A stretch of DNA of 64,000 bases from Alphaproteobacteria bacterium (GCA_028281925.1 JANQIX010000034.1:1-64000), one strand, 5' to 3'; shown: positions 11,693 through 21,453, numbered from the stretch's first letter. The notes: generated by a model not told the origin, from the letters alone. Numbers and translations: made by a program.

Positions 11693-12664
11693 TCAGCGGG
11701 CTTCTGCCGGAACCTGCGGTGCGTCACCGGAGCCGGCCGCTTCGCCCTGCCCCTTAGGTGCGGTCTTCGCGGGCGGTCGGCGCAGATTGAGCGACAACAG
11801 CAGCGGCACGGCAACGAAGATTGAGGAATAGGTGCCGATCACCACGCCCCAGATCAACGCGAACGCGAAATCGCGAATCACGGCTCCGCCGAAGAAATAG
11901 AGCGCCACCAACGCAAGCAACGTCGTCAGGCTGGTCATCAAGGTCCGGGACAGGGTCTCATTCAAGCTGCGGTTCAGCACCTCGATCAACGTCGCCCGAC
12001 GGTACCGACGCAGATTCTCGCGTACCCGGTCAAAGACGACGACGGTGTCGTTGATGGAATAGCCGGCAATCGTCAGGAGGGCGGCAACCGTAGCCAGGTT
12101 GAATTCGTGCTGGATCAGCGCAAACAGCCCAATGGTCGACAGCACGTCGTGCAACAGCGCGATCACGGCGCAAAGGCCGAACTGCCATTCGAAGCGGAAC
12201 CAGATGTAGATCAGGATGCCGCCCATGGCGAGAAGAACGGCAAGCGTCCCAGCCTCGATAAGCTCCTGGCCAACGGTCGGCCCAACGAATTCGACACGAC
12301 GGTAGTCGATCCCCTCACCCAAGGCCGCTTGCACGGCTTCGATGGCGGCCGCCTGCTCTTCCTCCTCACCTTCCTGGCGCTGAATGCGGATCAGCACGTC
12401 GGTGGGTTCGCCGAATTCCTGCAGCGTCACCTCACCCAGGCCGAGACCGCCCAGGGTCGACCGCATGGCGCCGATCTCCGCCGGTCCATCGGTTCGCACC
12501 TCGATCAGGATGCCGCCACGGAAATCGATGCCGAAGTTCAGCCCCTGGACCGTGAGCGCGCCGAGCGACCCCAGCAGCAGCAGGGCCGAAACCACATAGG
12601 CGAAGCGGCGTTTGCCCAGGAAGTTGAGCGTCAGTCCGGCGGGAACGATACGAAGTGGTCGCAT
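11693..12664 (-). CDS. secF: Protein translocase subunit SecF
   Basis: 323 residues. SecF pairs with SecD in the inner membrane and uses the proton gradient to pull proteins through SecYEG. It shows an N-terminal helix (RRFAYVVSALLLLGSLGAL), the hallmark NFGIDFRGGILIEV, a periplasmic loop, and five C-terminal helices including ALLTIAGYSINDTVVVFDRVREN and the SLNETLSRTLMTSLTTLLAL segment. The ATG at 12664 avoids overlap with secD; the frame continues 20 codons upstream into the end of secD. It is the third gene of yajC-secD-secF. Confidence 0.96.
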   Translation of the reverse strand: MRPLRIVPAGLTLNFLGKRRFAYVVSALLLLGSLGALTVQGLNFGIDFRGGILIEVRTDGPAEIGAMRSTLGGLGLGEVTLQEFGEPTDVLIRIQRQEGEEEEQAAAIEAVQAALGEGIDYRRVEFVGPTVGQELIEAGTLAVLLAMGGILIYIWFRFEWQFGLCAVIALLHDVLSTIGLFALIQHEFNLATVAALLTIAGYSINDTVVVFDRVRENLRRYRRATLIEVLNRSLNETLSRTLMTSLTTLLALVALYFFGGAVIRDFAFALIWGVVIGTYSSIFVAVPLLLSLNLRRPPAKTAPKGQGEAAGSGDAPQVPAEAR

Positions 12665-12684
12665 GGGTGTGAGTCTCGGAGCCC

Positions 12685-14271
12685 CTAGATCGGGATCGCC
12701 TTTGGCTTGATCTGGCGCAGCCACGTGACGACCAAGAGCCGCGTTAGCATGATGGCCGTGAACATCGAACTGAGAATGCCCAGCGACAACGTCACGGCAA
12801 ATCCCTTCACCGGACCGGAACCGAGGGCAAACAGCAGGATGGCGGCGATCAGCGTGGTCACGTTGCTGTCCACGATGGTGGTCAGCGCACGGGAATAGCC
12901 GGCATCAATGGCAGAGATGGGCGATCGGCCCTGTCGGATCTCCTCCCGGATGCGCTCGAAGATCAGCACATTCGCGTCCACCGCCATGCCAACCGTCAGC
13001 ACGATGCCGGCAATGCCCGGCAGCGTCAGAGTCGCCTGCAACGCCGACAAGGCCGCCATCAACAGCACCAGGTTCAGGATCAGCGCCAGATTGGCCATGA
13101 GCCCGAAAAGGCCGTAGCTGACGAACATGAACACGACCACGCCGGCAAAACCGATCGCAGCCGCGATCTTGCCCGCTTCGATGCTGTCTGCGCCGAGACC
13201 GGGGCCGACACTGCGTTCCTCGAGCACCGTCAGCTCAGCCGGCAATGCACCGGCACGCAACAGCAGCGCCAGGTCCGTTGCCGTCTGAATCGTGAACCCA
13301 CCTTCGATGATACCCGATCCGCCGATGATCGCCGTCCGGATCACCGGAGCGCTGATCACCTCGCCGTCGAGCACGATGGCAAACTGCCGACCGACATTCT
13401 CCGTCGTGATCTCGGCGAATCTGCGCCCGCCGGAGGAGTCAAACCGGAAGCTGACGACCGGCTGCCCATCTTGGAAGGTCGCCTGGGCGTCAACCAGATT
13501 GTCGCCGCTCAGTTCGATGCGCCTGCGCACGACATGGTACTGAACAGGCTCGCCAGCTTCCGTCTTCTCGAACGACGGCAGTAGTTCCGAGCCTGGCGGA
13601 AGGCGGCCGGCCCGCGCATCCGACACGTTCGTCTCATGGTCCACGAGATGGAAGGTCATGCTCGCCGTGCGTCCGATCAACTCCCGCACGCGGTCGGGAT
13701 CCACGCCGGGAACCTGAACCAGGATCCGATCCTCACCCTGGCGCTGGATCACCGGCTCGGTCGTCCCGATCTCGTCGATCCGGCGTCTGATGATCTCGAT
13801 CGACTGGTCGACCGCATTGCTGCGGAGTTCCGGCAGCGCCTCTTCGACCAGCGAGACGGAGACGCGCCCCTCTTCGCCGACTGTGACGTCTACCCGATCT
13901 TCAATCCCCTGCGCTATCAGGACAGCCTGGTCGCGGTCTGCCATATCGCGAAGGTTGAACCCGGCCGATGCCTCGTCCCGGCCAAGCTGGGTATAGCCGA
14001 TGTCGGCCTGCCGCAATCCCTGGCGCAGGGCATCCACCATCGAATCCAGCCGGACGGCCAGGACGTCCTGCCACTCGACGCGCATCAGCAGATGCGAGCC
14101 ACCCTGCAAGTCGAGACCGAGATTGACCTGACTGGTCGGCATCCAGCTGGGCAGGTCCGTCTGCCAGCTCTGAACCGTCTCACGCGGCAGCAGATTGGGC
14201 GTCGCGTAGACGAGCCCCAAGCCGCAGACGATCATGATCAGAATGATCTTCCACTTGGCGAAGTATACCAT
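12685..14271 (-). CDS. secD: Protein translocase subunit SecD
   Basis: 528 residues, normal for alphaproteobacterial SecD. An N-terminal helix (IILIMIVCGLGLVYATPNLL) is followed by NLGLDLQGGSHLLMRV, the large periplasmic P1 domain, and a C-terminal six-helix RND-type bundle containing GMAVDANVLIFERIREE and GYSRALTTIVDSNVTTLIAAILL. Works with SecF and YajC as the accessory translocation complex. It ends 21 bases before the secF start and begins 48 bases after yajC, consistent with one transcript. Confidence 0.97.
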   Translation of the reverse strand: MVYFAKWKIILIMIVCGLGLVYATPNLLPRETVQSWQTDLPSWMPTSQVNLGLDLQGGSHLLMRVEWQDVLAVRLDSMVDALRQGLRQADIGYTQLGRDEASAGFNLRDMADRDQAVLIAQGIEDRVDVTVGEEGRVSVSLVEEALPELRSNAVDQSIEIIRRRIDEIGTTEPVIQRQGEDRILVQVPGVDPDRVRELIGRTASMTFHLVDHETNVSDARAGRLPPGSELLPSFEKTEAGEPVQYHVVRRRIELSGDNLVDAQATFQDGQPVVSFRFDSSGGRRFAEITTENVGRQFAIVLDGEVISAPVIRTAIIGGSGIIEGGFTIQTATDLALLLRAGALPAELTVLEERSVGPGLGADSIEAGKIAAAIGFAGVVVFMFVSYGLFGLMANLALILNLVLLMAALSALQATLTLPGIAGIVLTVGMAVDANVLIFERIREEIRQGRSPISAIDAGYSRALTTIVDSNVTTLIAAILLFALGSGPVKGFAVTLSLGILSSMFTAIMLTRLLVVTWLRQIKPKAIPI

Positions 14272-14319
14272 GAAGCGGTGTCAGCTCCCCGCAAGTCTGC
14301 GCACTATTGCACCTGCGCC

Positions 14320-14742
14320 TTAGCGGCGCGACAGCGCGCGACCAAGACCGCGCCGCGCCGGCCGCTCCACGGCCTCGCCCTGGGGTGCGGGCTCTGGCGC
14401 CTCCTCGGCGGTCTCTTCCTCGACATCCTCTTCTTCGTCCCGATCCCGCGAGCGACCGCCTCGGGCCGGCTCCGGCTTCGCAAGAACGCTGGAGACGGTG
14501 CCGCGCAGGACCTTGACCCGCACGCCTTCAGAGATCTCCACCGTCAGCTCGTCATCGGCGGCCTTGGTGATCGTTCCGATGATCCCGCCGCCGGTCACCA
14601 CCCGATCGCCCCGGCGCAACGCCCCCAGCATGTTGCGGTGCTCTTTCATCCGCTTCTGCTGGGGTCGGATCAACAGGAAGTAGAAGACGACAAAGATGAG
14701 GATGAGCGGCAGAAACAGCTCAAGCGGATTTTGTCCTTCCAA
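14320..14742 (-). CDS. yajC: Preprotein translocase accessory subunit YajC
   Basis: 140 residues, longer than the usual 90-110 because of an acidic/Pro C-terminal tail (DRDEEEDVEEETAEEAPEP) of unclear role. The core is typical: one helix LFLPLILIFVVFYFLLIRPQQKRMKEH, then LRRGDRVVTGGGIIGTI. The start is a TTG: no in-frame ATG exists nearby, and GGGAGA lies six bases upstream of TTG 14742. It is the first gene of yajC-secD-secF. Confidence 0.95.
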   Translation of the reverse strand: MEGQNPLELFLPLILIFVVFYFLLIRPQQKRMKEHRNMLGALRRGDRVVTGGGIIGTITKAADDELTVEISEGVRVKVLRGTVSSVLAKPEPARGGRSRDRDEEEDVEEETAEEAPEPAPQGEAVERPARRGLGRALSRR

Positions 14743-14950
14743 GGCTCATCTCCCATGGCACGCCGGCCCCACCATCCGGCCGGCCACCCTATGATGCAAA
14801 AAGGTGCGGCACTATAGCGGGGCACGGGCGCGGTGCAATGGTATCGGCTCACGCCGGCTCGGGGGCCGCTGGGCCGGTGTTGTCCCGAGGCCAGCCTGTG
14901 CTACCGTCGCCAGCCGCCAGAGCCAGCAATCCCGCGACTCCCGCACGCAT

Positions 14951-15832
14951 ATGGTGTCGACCGTGGCCCAAGACGACCGCGACCTGCTCAGTCTCCTGTC
15001 TCGCATTGCAGACGCATTGGAGCGACAGGCACCTCCGGCGCCGCGGCCGGCTGATCTTGCCGCGGCCGATGCGTTCGTCTGGCATGCCGACGCGGACGCG
15101 CTGGAGCCGGTCGAACGGGTCGCCCGGATCGACCTAGACCTCTTGCAAGGTGTTGCCCAGCAGCGCGACATCCTGCTGGAGAACACGCGTCGGTTCGCTG
15201 AAGGTCTGCCCGCCAATAACGCCCTTCTCTGGGGCGCACGCGGCATGGGCAAGAGTTCGCTAATCAAGGCCGTGCACGGCGCCGTGGCCGCCGAGCGGCC
15301 GGGCGCGTTGGCGCTGGTGGAAATCCACCGGGAAGACGTTTCCAGCCTGCCGCGGCTGTTGACGATGCTGCGCGCCTGCCCCCGCCGGGTCGTGTTGTTT
15401 TGCGACGATCTGTCCTTCGACCAGTCCGACACCAGCTACAAGTCGCTTAAGGCCGTGCTGGAAGGCGGCATCGAGGGGCGGCCGGAGACCGTGATCTTCT
15501 ATGCAACATCCAACCGACGGCACCTCATGCCGCGGGAGATGATCGAGAACGAAAGGTCGACCGCGATCATCGCCGGAGAGGCGGTCGAGGAAAAGGTGTC
15601 GCTGTCCGACCGTTTTGGTCTCTGGCTCGGCTTCCACGCCTGCAATCAGGAAACCTATATGCGGATGGTTGGCGGCTATGTCGCCGCCTATGGCCTGGAA
15701 ATCGATGAGGCGGAATGGCGCGCCGCGGCGCATGAATGGTCTATCACCCGCGGCGGCCGCTCAGGCCGCGTCGCCTGGCAGTTCATCCAGGATCTGGCGG
15801 GGCGGTTGGGTCGCAAGCTGGAACGGCAGTAG
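14951..15832 (+). CDS. ATP-binding protein, DUF815 family
   Basis: 293 residues. A P-loop ATPase of the DUF815/AAA-like family found widely in alphaproteobacteria and beta/gammaproteobacteria, function unassigned. Walker A is GARGMGKSSLIKA near residue 100 and Walker B is VVLFCDDLSF; YATSNRRHLMPREM is a family landmark resembling the AAA sensor region. ATG 14951 is favoured (a GTG follows at 14954); the frame is open 49 codons further upstream but that part is compositionally unlike protein. It diverges from yajC with a 208-base gap holding both promoters. Confidence 0.9.
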   Translation: MVSTVAQDDRDLLSLLSRIADALERQAPPAPRPADLAAADAFVWHADADALEPVERVARIDLDLLQGVAQQRDILLENTRRFAEGLPANNALLWGARGMGKSSLIKAVHGAVAAERPGALALVEIHREDVSSLPRLLTMLRACPRRVVLFCDDLSFDQSDTSYKSLKAVLEGGIEGRPETVIFYATSNRRHLMPREMIENERSTAIIAGEAVEEKVSLSDRFGLWLGFHACNQETYMRMVGGYVAAYGLEIDEAEWRAAAHEWSITRGGRSGRVAWQFIQDLAGRLGRKLERQ

Positions 15833-15850
15833 GCCCCTCGCAAGAACCCG

Positions 15851-16126
15851 TCAGTCGGCCAACGGCTGACCGGACAATCTGGCCCGTTCCCGCTCGTGGG
15901 CCGGGTCCATCAGTTTGTGCAGGTGGACAATGAAGTACCGGACATGGGCATCGTCCACAGTGGCGCCGGTGGCTCCACGCCAGGCTGCGTACGCTTCGGC
16001 GTAGCTGGGGAATACGCCGACGATGTGGACCTTTTCTAAATCCGCAAACTCGATGCTTCCGGGGTCCACCAGTTCGCCACCGAAGACCAAATGCAGCAAC
16101 TGACGCTCAGGCTTGTCTTCACTCAT
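15851..16126 (-). CDS. DUF4170 domain-containing protein
   Basis: 91 residues, the full size of this small alphaproteobacterial family. Recognised by LLHLVFGGELVDPGSIEFADLEKVHIVGVFPSY and the C-terminal ARYFIVHLHKLMDP-like segment (here VRYFIVHLHKLMDP). It looks like a compact alpha/beta cytoplasmic protein without motifs that give a reaction. It converges on the DUF815 gene with an 18-base gap and lies 33 bases upstream of the NlpD-like gene on the same strand. Confidence 0.85.
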   Translation of the reverse strand: MSEDKPERQLLHLVFGGELVDPGSIEFADLEKVHIVGVFPSYAEAYAAWRGATGATVDDAHVRYFIVHLHKLMDPAHERERARLSGQPLAD

Positions 16127-16159
16127 TCTTCAAACCGTTCCCGGGCCGGCAGGGCCATG

Positions 16160-17392
16160 TCAGCGCGACAATGCCGGAAGCAGGTTCGCCGGGTCTACCG
16201 CTTCGGTTCCCTGACGGATCTCGAAATGCAGCTGCGGTGACCCCACCGTGCCGCTGCTGCCGACGGTCGCGATCGGCTGGCCGACGCTGATGCGGTCACC
16301 TCGCTGCACCAACACCTCGTCCAGATGCGCATAGGCGGTCACCCAGTCGCCATCATGACGGATCAGCAGCAGGTTGCCGTAGCCGCGCAACTCATTGCCG
16401 GAATAGGCCACGACACCGTCATCGGCGGCAGCGACGGTCGCGCCGCGCGGCGCAGCGATGTTGATCCCGTCATTATGGGTACCGTCCGGCTTAGGGCCGA
16501 AATCCGACACGATGTCCCCAACCAGCGGCCAGCCAAAGCGGTCGCCGCGCGGCGGCGGGCCGGAAACCGGCGGCGCCGGTGGCGCGGCTGCCGGTGGCAA
16601 GGCCGCGACTTCGCTGTCGGCTTCGCCCTCGGGCTCCGGTGCCGGTGCTGTGTCCACAGTCGCTGTACCAACAGTGGCCGGGCGCTGCGGGCCCAGCTGC
16701 AGTGGCGCGCCTGGCGAGGCCACTGGGGGCTCCGCCTGCGCCGCGGCTGCCGGATCGGCCGACTGCGGGTCAAGCGGGTCCATTGGTTCAAGCGTCTCTA
16801 CCGTCACGGCCGTGGACCCTGTGGGCGGCGGCTCGAAGCCTATATCCTCGCCGGGCCCCAGCAACGTCGGCTCCACGCTGGCCGCCTGCGGCGGGATGCG
16901 GGACGGATTGACCACACGGTAGCTTTCGGCACTGGCGATAACGGGTGTCCGGCGCGCCGGAAGCGTCAGCCGCTGGCCGGGCTGCAGCGTATAGGGGGGC
17001 GCCAGGTTGTTGGCCGCGGCGAGGTCGCCTTGATCGACACGATAGGTCTCGGCGATCACGGACAGCGATTCGCCCGGCGCCACCACATGGTCCTGCGGCA
17101 CCGGCACGCGCAAGAGCTGCCCGCGCCTGAGCGTGTAGGGCGGCGTCAGCCCGTTCAGCGCGATGACATCGTCCACGGCCACATCGTGCCTCGTCGCCAC
17201 GGACAAGACCGTGTCGCCGCGCAGCACTTCCACGAAGTCGGGTGGCGGGCCCTCGGGTGCGGCAAATCGCACCGGCGCAGGCCCTGCATTGCACGCCGCC
17301 AACGCAAGCATGAGGGTCGCTACCAGCGAGAGACCCGTGATTCGCCCTCGTCTGGCAGGTTGGGCAGCAGCGGAACGAAACGAACTGGCCAC
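16160..17392 (-). CDS. nlpD: NlpD-like LysM/LytM lipoprotein
   Basis: 410 residues. A lipoprotein signal ends in LALAAC. Two LysM modules follow at about residues 52-97 and 102-146, then a Pro/Ala-rich linker and a C-terminal M23 (LytM) domain. The metal-binding motifs are degenerate: HNDGINIAAP instead of HxGxD and QLHFEIR instead of HLHFE. This fits the catalytically dead NlpD/EnvC type that activates cell-wall amidases during division rather than an active peptidase. The start is GTG 17392 with GGGAGG four bases upstream, inside pcm (73-base overlap). The order surE-pcm-nlpD matches enterobacteria. Confidence 0.88.
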   Translation of the reverse strand: MASSFRSAAAQPARRGRITGLSLVATLMLALAACNAGPAPVRFAAPEGPPPDFVEVLRGDTVLSVATRHDVAVDDVIALNGLTPPYTLRRGQLLRVPVPQDHVVAPGESLSVIAETYRVDQGDLAAANNLAPPYTLQPGQRLTLPARRTPVIASAESYRVVNPSRIPPQAASVEPTLLGPGEDIGFEPPPTGSTAVTVETLEPMDPLDPQSADPAAAAQAEPPVASPGAPLQLGPQRPATVGTATVDTAPAPEPEGEADSEVAALPPAAAPPAPPVSGPPPRGDRFGWPLVGDIVSDFGPKPDGTHNDGINIAAPRGATVAAADDGVVAYSGNELRGYGNLLLIRHDGDWVTAYAHLDEVLVQRGDRISVGQPIATVGSSGTVGSPQLHFEIRQGTEAVDPANLLPALSR

Positions 17393-17988
17393 AGATCCTC
17401 CCGCTCCAAGCCGGCTTCCGTCCGGCGAAACCGGACCAGCCGCTGATCGCGCCGTTCGTCCCCCATGGGGATCACCAGAACACCACCAACTCCAAGCTGG
17501 TCCGTCAAGGCCGGCGGTGGGGCTGAGCCGGTATGTGCGGCCGTCACGATGATCCGATCGAACGGCGCCTGCTCCGGCCAGCCCTTCATGCCGTCGGCAA
17601 CCCGCGAGGTGATGTTGTGGATGCGCAAATTGGCGAAACGGTGTTCGGACGTTTCCAGCAATATGGCATGCCGCTCGATCGTGTAGAGCCGCCGGCAGAG
17701 CTTGGCGAGCACGCAGGCCTGGTAACCGGAGCCAGTGCCGATCTCCAGCACCTTGTGCAGATCGGTGACCTCCAGCGCTTGGGTCATGTAGGCAACGACC
17801 AGCGGCTGGCTGATGGTCTGGCCCAGACCGATGGGCAGGGCGCGGTCTTCGTACGCCTGGTCGAGAAAGCTGTCGGGCACGAAGGCCTCACGCGGCACCC
17901 TTTCCAGCGCGCCCAAGACCCGATGATCGGTAATGCCCGAACGGCGCAGATGCATGAGAAGGCGGATCTTGCGCGCCTCTTGCGTCAC
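17320..17988 (-). CDS. pcm: Protein-L-isoaspartate O-methyltransferase
   Basis: 222 residues. Pcm methylates abnormal isoaspartyl residues using SAM so that aged proteins can be repaired. Motifs are complete: FVPDSFLDQAYEDRALPIGLGQTISQP at the N-terminal substrate site, VLEIGTGSGYQACVLAKL for SAM, FDRIIVTAAH and LGVGGVLVIPMG. It overlaps surE by four bases (ATGA-type coupling) and nlpD by 73 bases. Confidence 0.97.
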   Translation of the reverse strand: MTQEARKIRLLMHLRRSGITDHRVLGALERVPREAFVPDSFLDQAYEDRALPIGLGQTISQPLVVAYMTQALEVTDLHKVLEIGTGSGYQACVLAKLCRRLYTIERHAILLETSEHRFANLRIHNITSRVADGMKGWPEQAPFDRIIVTAAHTGSAPPPALTDQLGVGGVLVIPMGDERRDQRLVRFRRTEAGLEREDLWPVRFVPLLPNLPDEGESRVSRW

Positions 17989-18752
17989 GTGAAGGCCTGC
18001 CGAAGGGTCGCGATGGTCGGATAGTGCGTCAGGTCGAGATAGAGCGGCGTGACTGTGATCTTGCCGTCCTGCAGCGCGTGGACATCGGTGTCCGGCGCGA
18101 TTTCGCCATTGCTGCGGGCGGTGCCGATCCAGAAATAGGTGCGACCGCGTGGATCGATCCGTTCCGAAAGCTCGTCGCCGATCTTGCGGTTGCCATGGCG
18201 CACCACGGTAATGCCCGTCACCTCGTTCGGTGCCCGCGCCGGAAAGTTGACGTTGATCAGCACATTGACTGGCCAGTCAACGGCCGTCAGACGCCGCAGC
18301 ACCTCCGGTCCCCAGCGTTCGACCGTGGCGAAATCGACGGGCTTGTCCGCCGTTTCCTGGCTGAGCGCCACTGCGCGGATCCCCAGAAGCGTCGCTTCCA
18401 TCGCCGCGGCGATCGTGCCCGAATAGGTCACGTCTTCACCGATGTTGAAGCCATGATTGATGCCGGAAAGCACCAGATCCGGCTTGCGGTCGGAGAGCAG
18501 GTGGTTGATGGCCAGCAGCACACAGTCGGTCGGCGTGCCGTCGACCGTGTGGCGGCGCTGGTCCAGCTGCTTCAGGCGCAACGGCCGATGGATCGTGAGC
18601 GAGTGACTGGCGGCACTCTGTTCGGCATGGGGTGCACAGACCCAGACATCGTCGGACAGCGCGCCGGCCAGCCGCTCAAGCACCCCCAATCCCGTCGCAT
18701 TGATGCCGTCGTCGTTGGTGAGCAGAATCCTTGGCAGTCGCGGCTCAGTCAT
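17985..18752 (-). CDS. surE: 5'/3'-nucleotidase SurE
   Basis: 255 residues, standard length. SurE is a metal-dependent phosphatase acting on nucleoside 5'- and 3'-monophosphates. The N-terminus [18 protein letters not shown] carries the paired metal-binding aspartates; [16 protein letters not shown] and [22 protein letters not shown] supply the remaining conserved residues. It overlaps the end of serS by eight bases and the start of pcm by four, so translation is probably coupled across the three genes. Confidence 0.97.
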   Translation of the reverse strand: MTEPRLPRILLTNDDGINATGLGVLERLAGALSDDVWVCAPHAEQSAASHSLTIHRPLRLKQLDQRRHTVDGTPTDCVLLAINHLLSDRKPDLVLSGINHGFNIGEDVTYSGTIAAAMEATLLGIRAVALSQETADKPVDFATVERWGPEVLRRLTAVDWPVNVLINVNFPARAPNEVTGITVVRHGNRKIGDELSERIDPRGRTYFWIGTARSNGEIAPDTDVHALQDGKITVTPLYLDLTHYPTIATLRQAFT

Positions 18753-20022
18753 CGTCGCGGCGGATGACTTCCATCCCCCCCATGTAACCGCGCAGCACTT
18801 CGGGCACGATGATACTTCCGTCCGGCTGCTGACAGGTCTCCATCACAGCGATCAGCGCCCGGCCGACGGCAACGCCCGACCCGTTCAATGTATGGACGAA
18901 GCGGGTCGCCTTCTCCGCCTTCGGCCGATACCGCGCATTCATCCGCCGCGCCTGGAAGTCGCCGCAGGTGGAGCACGAGGAAATCTCACGATAGGCGCCA
19001 TGCCCCGGCAGCCAGGCCTCGATGTCATAGGTCCGCCGCGCGGCAAAGCCGATATCGCCGGAGCACAAGGAGACCACGCGATAGGCGAGGCCGAGACGCT
19101 GCAGGACCGTCTCCGCACAGCGGGCCATCCGCTCCTGCTCGGCATCCGACTCTTCCGGACGGGTGATGCTGACCAGTTCGACCTTGTTGAACTGGTGCTG
19201 GCGGATCATGCCGCGCACATCCTTGCCGGCCGCGCCGGCCTCGGACCGATAGCAGGCGGTCAGCGCCGTCACCCGCAGGGGCAGTGTGTCGGCATCCAGA
19301 ATCTCGCCGGCCACCAGATTGGTCAGGGGCACCTCTGCTGTGGGAATCAGCCAATGGCCCGTCTCGGTGTGGAAGAGGTCCTCGGCGAATTTGGGCAGTT
19401 GCCCGGTACCGTAGAGCGCGTCGTCGCGCACCAGAAAGGGTGGCGCGATCTCTGAATACCCGTGCTCTTGCGTGTGCAGGTCGATCATGAACTGGCCCAG
19501 CGCACGCTCAAGACGCGCCAGCGGACCGCGCAGCACGACGAACCGGGCGCCGGACAGCTTCGCCGCCGCAGCGAAATCCATCATGCCGAGGGCTTCGCCA
19601 AGCTCGAAATGCTCGCGCGCGTTCTCGATGGCGATCGGCTCCCCCCACCGGCGAACCTCAGCATTGTCCGCTTCGCTGGCACCGTCCGGCACGTCATCGG
19701 CAATGGCGTTGGCCAGACCGGCGAGGCGATCGTTCATGGCTGCCGCGATCTCGCGATCCGCCGCCTCCAGCCCAGCGATGCGGTCTTTGATGCGGGACAC
19801 TTCGTCCATCAGGTGGGAGGCATCGCCGCCCTTCTGCCGCACGGCACCGACCTCACGCGAGGCATCGTTGCGGCGCGCCTGAAGCTGCTGCAGCTCGGTC
19901 TGGCCGGAGCGCCGCTTCTCGTCGAGGGTGAGGATGTCCGTGGCCTGCGGCGCAACTCCGCGCCGGGCCATAGCGCGGTCGAACCCTTCCGGGTCTTCTC
20001 TGATCCAGCGAATGTCATGCAT
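18745..20022 (-). CDS. serS: Seryl-tRNA synthetase
   Basis: 425 residues. Charges tRNA-Ser with serine. The N-terminal coiled-coil arm (about residues 30-100, rich in Leu/Glu/Arg heptads) that grips the tRNA long arm precedes the class II catalytic core, with [30 protein letters not shown] as motif 2 and the final [19 protein letters not shown] as motif 3. The ATG at 20022 opens the conserved [15 protein letters not shown]; the frame runs ten codons further. Located between tatC and surE, the usual alphaproteobacterial position. Confidence 0.97.
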   Translation of the reverse strand: MHDIRWIREDPEGFDRAMARRGVAPQATDILTLDEKRRSGQTELQQLQARRNDASREVGAVRQKGGDASHLMDEVSRIKDRIAGLEAADREIAAAMNDRLAGLANAIADDVPDGASEADNAEVRRWGEPIAIENAREHFELGEALGMMDFAAAAKLSGARFVVLRGPLARLERALGQFMIDLHTQEHGYSEIAPPFLVRDDALYGTGQLPKFAEDLFHTETGHWLIPTAEVPLTNLVAGEILDADTLPLRVTALTACYRSEAGAAGKDVRGMIRQHQFNKVELVSITRPEESDAEQERMARCAETVLQRLGLAYRVVSLCSGDIGFAARRTYDIEAWLPGHGAYREISSCSTCGDFQARRMNARYRPKAEKATRFVHTLNGSGVAVGRALIAVMETCQQPDGSIIVPEVLRGYMGGMEVIRRDDD

Positions 20023-20126
20023 GGCGGAAACGGTGCCCTTCTCCGGGCGCAATTCATGGCCCGAAATGTTCGGGGGCGATCCTTATAGGAGTGTTGGCCG
20101 GCTGAATCCAGCGCCAGCCCGAAGAC

Positions 20127-20960
20127 CTATTCGGCGACTGCTTCCTCGGCGCGTTCCTGTTCTTCGCGCCGCTTCTCGATCAGGTGCGCAAGCCATATCG
20201 AGATCTCGTAGAGCGCCAGGATTGGTACCGCCAGACCGACCTGGCTGATGATGTCCGGCGGGGTCAGGACGGCCGCCACGACGAAGACGCCGACGATGGC
20301 GAACTTGCGCTTCTTGCGCAGGCCCGCGGCGTTCACGATGCCGACCCGGGCCATCAGCGTCAGCGCGATCGGCAGCTGGAAAGCCAGGCCGAACGCGAAG
20401 ATCAACTTCATCACCAAGTTCAGGTACTCACCGACGCGCGGCAGCACCTCGATCGCGACATCACCGTTCCCGCCGGCCGTCTGGAAGCTCAGAAAGAAGC
20501 TCCAAGCCAATGGGAAAATCACATAATAAACCATTGATCCGCCGAGAAAGAAGAGGATCGGCGCGGCAATCAGGTATGGCAAGAAGGCGCGCTTCTCCCG
20601 GCGGTAAAGGCCCGGCGCGATGAACATGTAGAGCTGGGTTGCGATGATGGGGAATGCGATGAAGGCCCCTGCAAAGAACGCGACCTTGACGTAGGAGAAG
20701 AAGACCTCCGTCAGACCCGTGAACACCAGTGTGGCCCCGCCGCCGTCCTCCGTATGCGTGGCCGTTTCGACGCCGATCACCTCCAGTTCCGTGACCAACG
20801 GTGCCGCAAGAAAATTGAAGATATCGCTGGCGAAGACATAGCAGACCAGGAACGCGACGAACATCGCGCCAACGGCGTAGACAAGGCGATTGCGCAGCTC
20901 GATCAGGTGATCGATCAGCGGCATTTCCTTGTCGTGCAGTTCGTTATCCGCCGCAGTCAT
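20127..20960 (-). CDS. tatC: Sec-independent translocase subunit TatC
   Basis: 277 residues with six predicted membrane helices. TatC is the receptor for twin-arginine signal peptides in the inner membrane. Landmarks are the N-terminal MPLIDHLIELRNRL, the P-rich first periplasmic turn, FIAFPIIATQLYMFIAPGLYRREKR, and FQLPIALTLMARVGI. A charged C-terminal tail (EKRREEQERAEE) is present. Follows tatB by 13 bases. A Tat-type signal is seen on the TRAP binding protein at 60159. Confidence 0.97.
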   Translation of the reverse strand: MTAADNELHDKEMPLIDHLIELRNRLVYAVGAMFVAFLVCYVFASDIFNFLAAPLVTELEVIGVETATHTEDGGGATLVFTGLTEVFFSYVKVAFFAGAFIAFPIIATQLYMFIAPGLYRREKRAFLPYLIAAPILFFLGGSMVYYVIFPLAWSFFLSFQTAGGNGDVAIEVLPRVGEYLNLVMKLIFAFGLAFQLPIALTLMARVGIVNAAGLRKKRKFAIVGVFVVAAVLTPPDIISQVGLAVPILALYEISIWLAHLIEKRREEQERAEEAVAE

Positions 20961-20973
20961 CTATCCGCATCCA

Positions 20974-21453
20974 TCACTTCTGCGGTTCGGCAGCTGGCGC
21001 TGGCGTAGGCGCCTGGGTAGACGGCGGTCCGCCGGCCGGTGCGACAGGCGTCTCCTCAGCCTTCGGCTGGCTAACTGCGCCGTCGTCCACTTGGGGTTTT
21101 GCCTCGATCTTGGGCTTGTCTGCCTTCGCCGCCCCGTTCTGCGCTTTCTTGGCCCGGGCCCTGGGGTCGTTGGGGTCGAATGCGCCCTTCAACTCGTCGT
21201 CCGGATCGACAAGGTTCTCGATCTGCTTCTTGACGCTGAATTTCCGGGCTTGGTCCACACCTTTCTTCAGGTCGTCGAGTTCCGCCTCGCGCATGGCGTC
21301 ATCGACATGCCGCTGGAACTCGCGTGCCACCTTACGCGCGCTACGCATCCACTTGCCGGCGGTGTAGAGCGCCTTGGGAAGGTCGCGCGGCCCGATGACA
21401 AGCAGAGCCACGAACAGAATGACGGCGAATTCCGGCCAGCCGATATCCAGCAT
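20974..21453 (-). CDS. tatB: Sec-independent translocase subunit TatB
   Basis: 159 residues. One N-terminal helix (MLDIGWPEFAVILFVALLVIGPRDLPKAL) with the diagnostic Gly-Pro at its end, then an amphipathic helix (MRSARKVAREFQRHVDDAMREAEL) and a Pro/Ala-rich acidic tail. TatB bridges TatC and the pore-forming TatA. Lies between tatA and tatC on one transcript. Confidence 0.95.
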   Translation of the reverse strand: MLDIGWPEFAVILFVALLVIGPRDLPKALYTAGKWMRSARKVAREFQRHVDDAMREAELDDLKKGVDQARKFSVKKQIENLVDPDDELKGAFDPNDPRARAKKAQNGAAKADKPKIEAKPQVDDGAVSQPKAEETPVAPAGGPPSTQAPTPAPAAEPQK

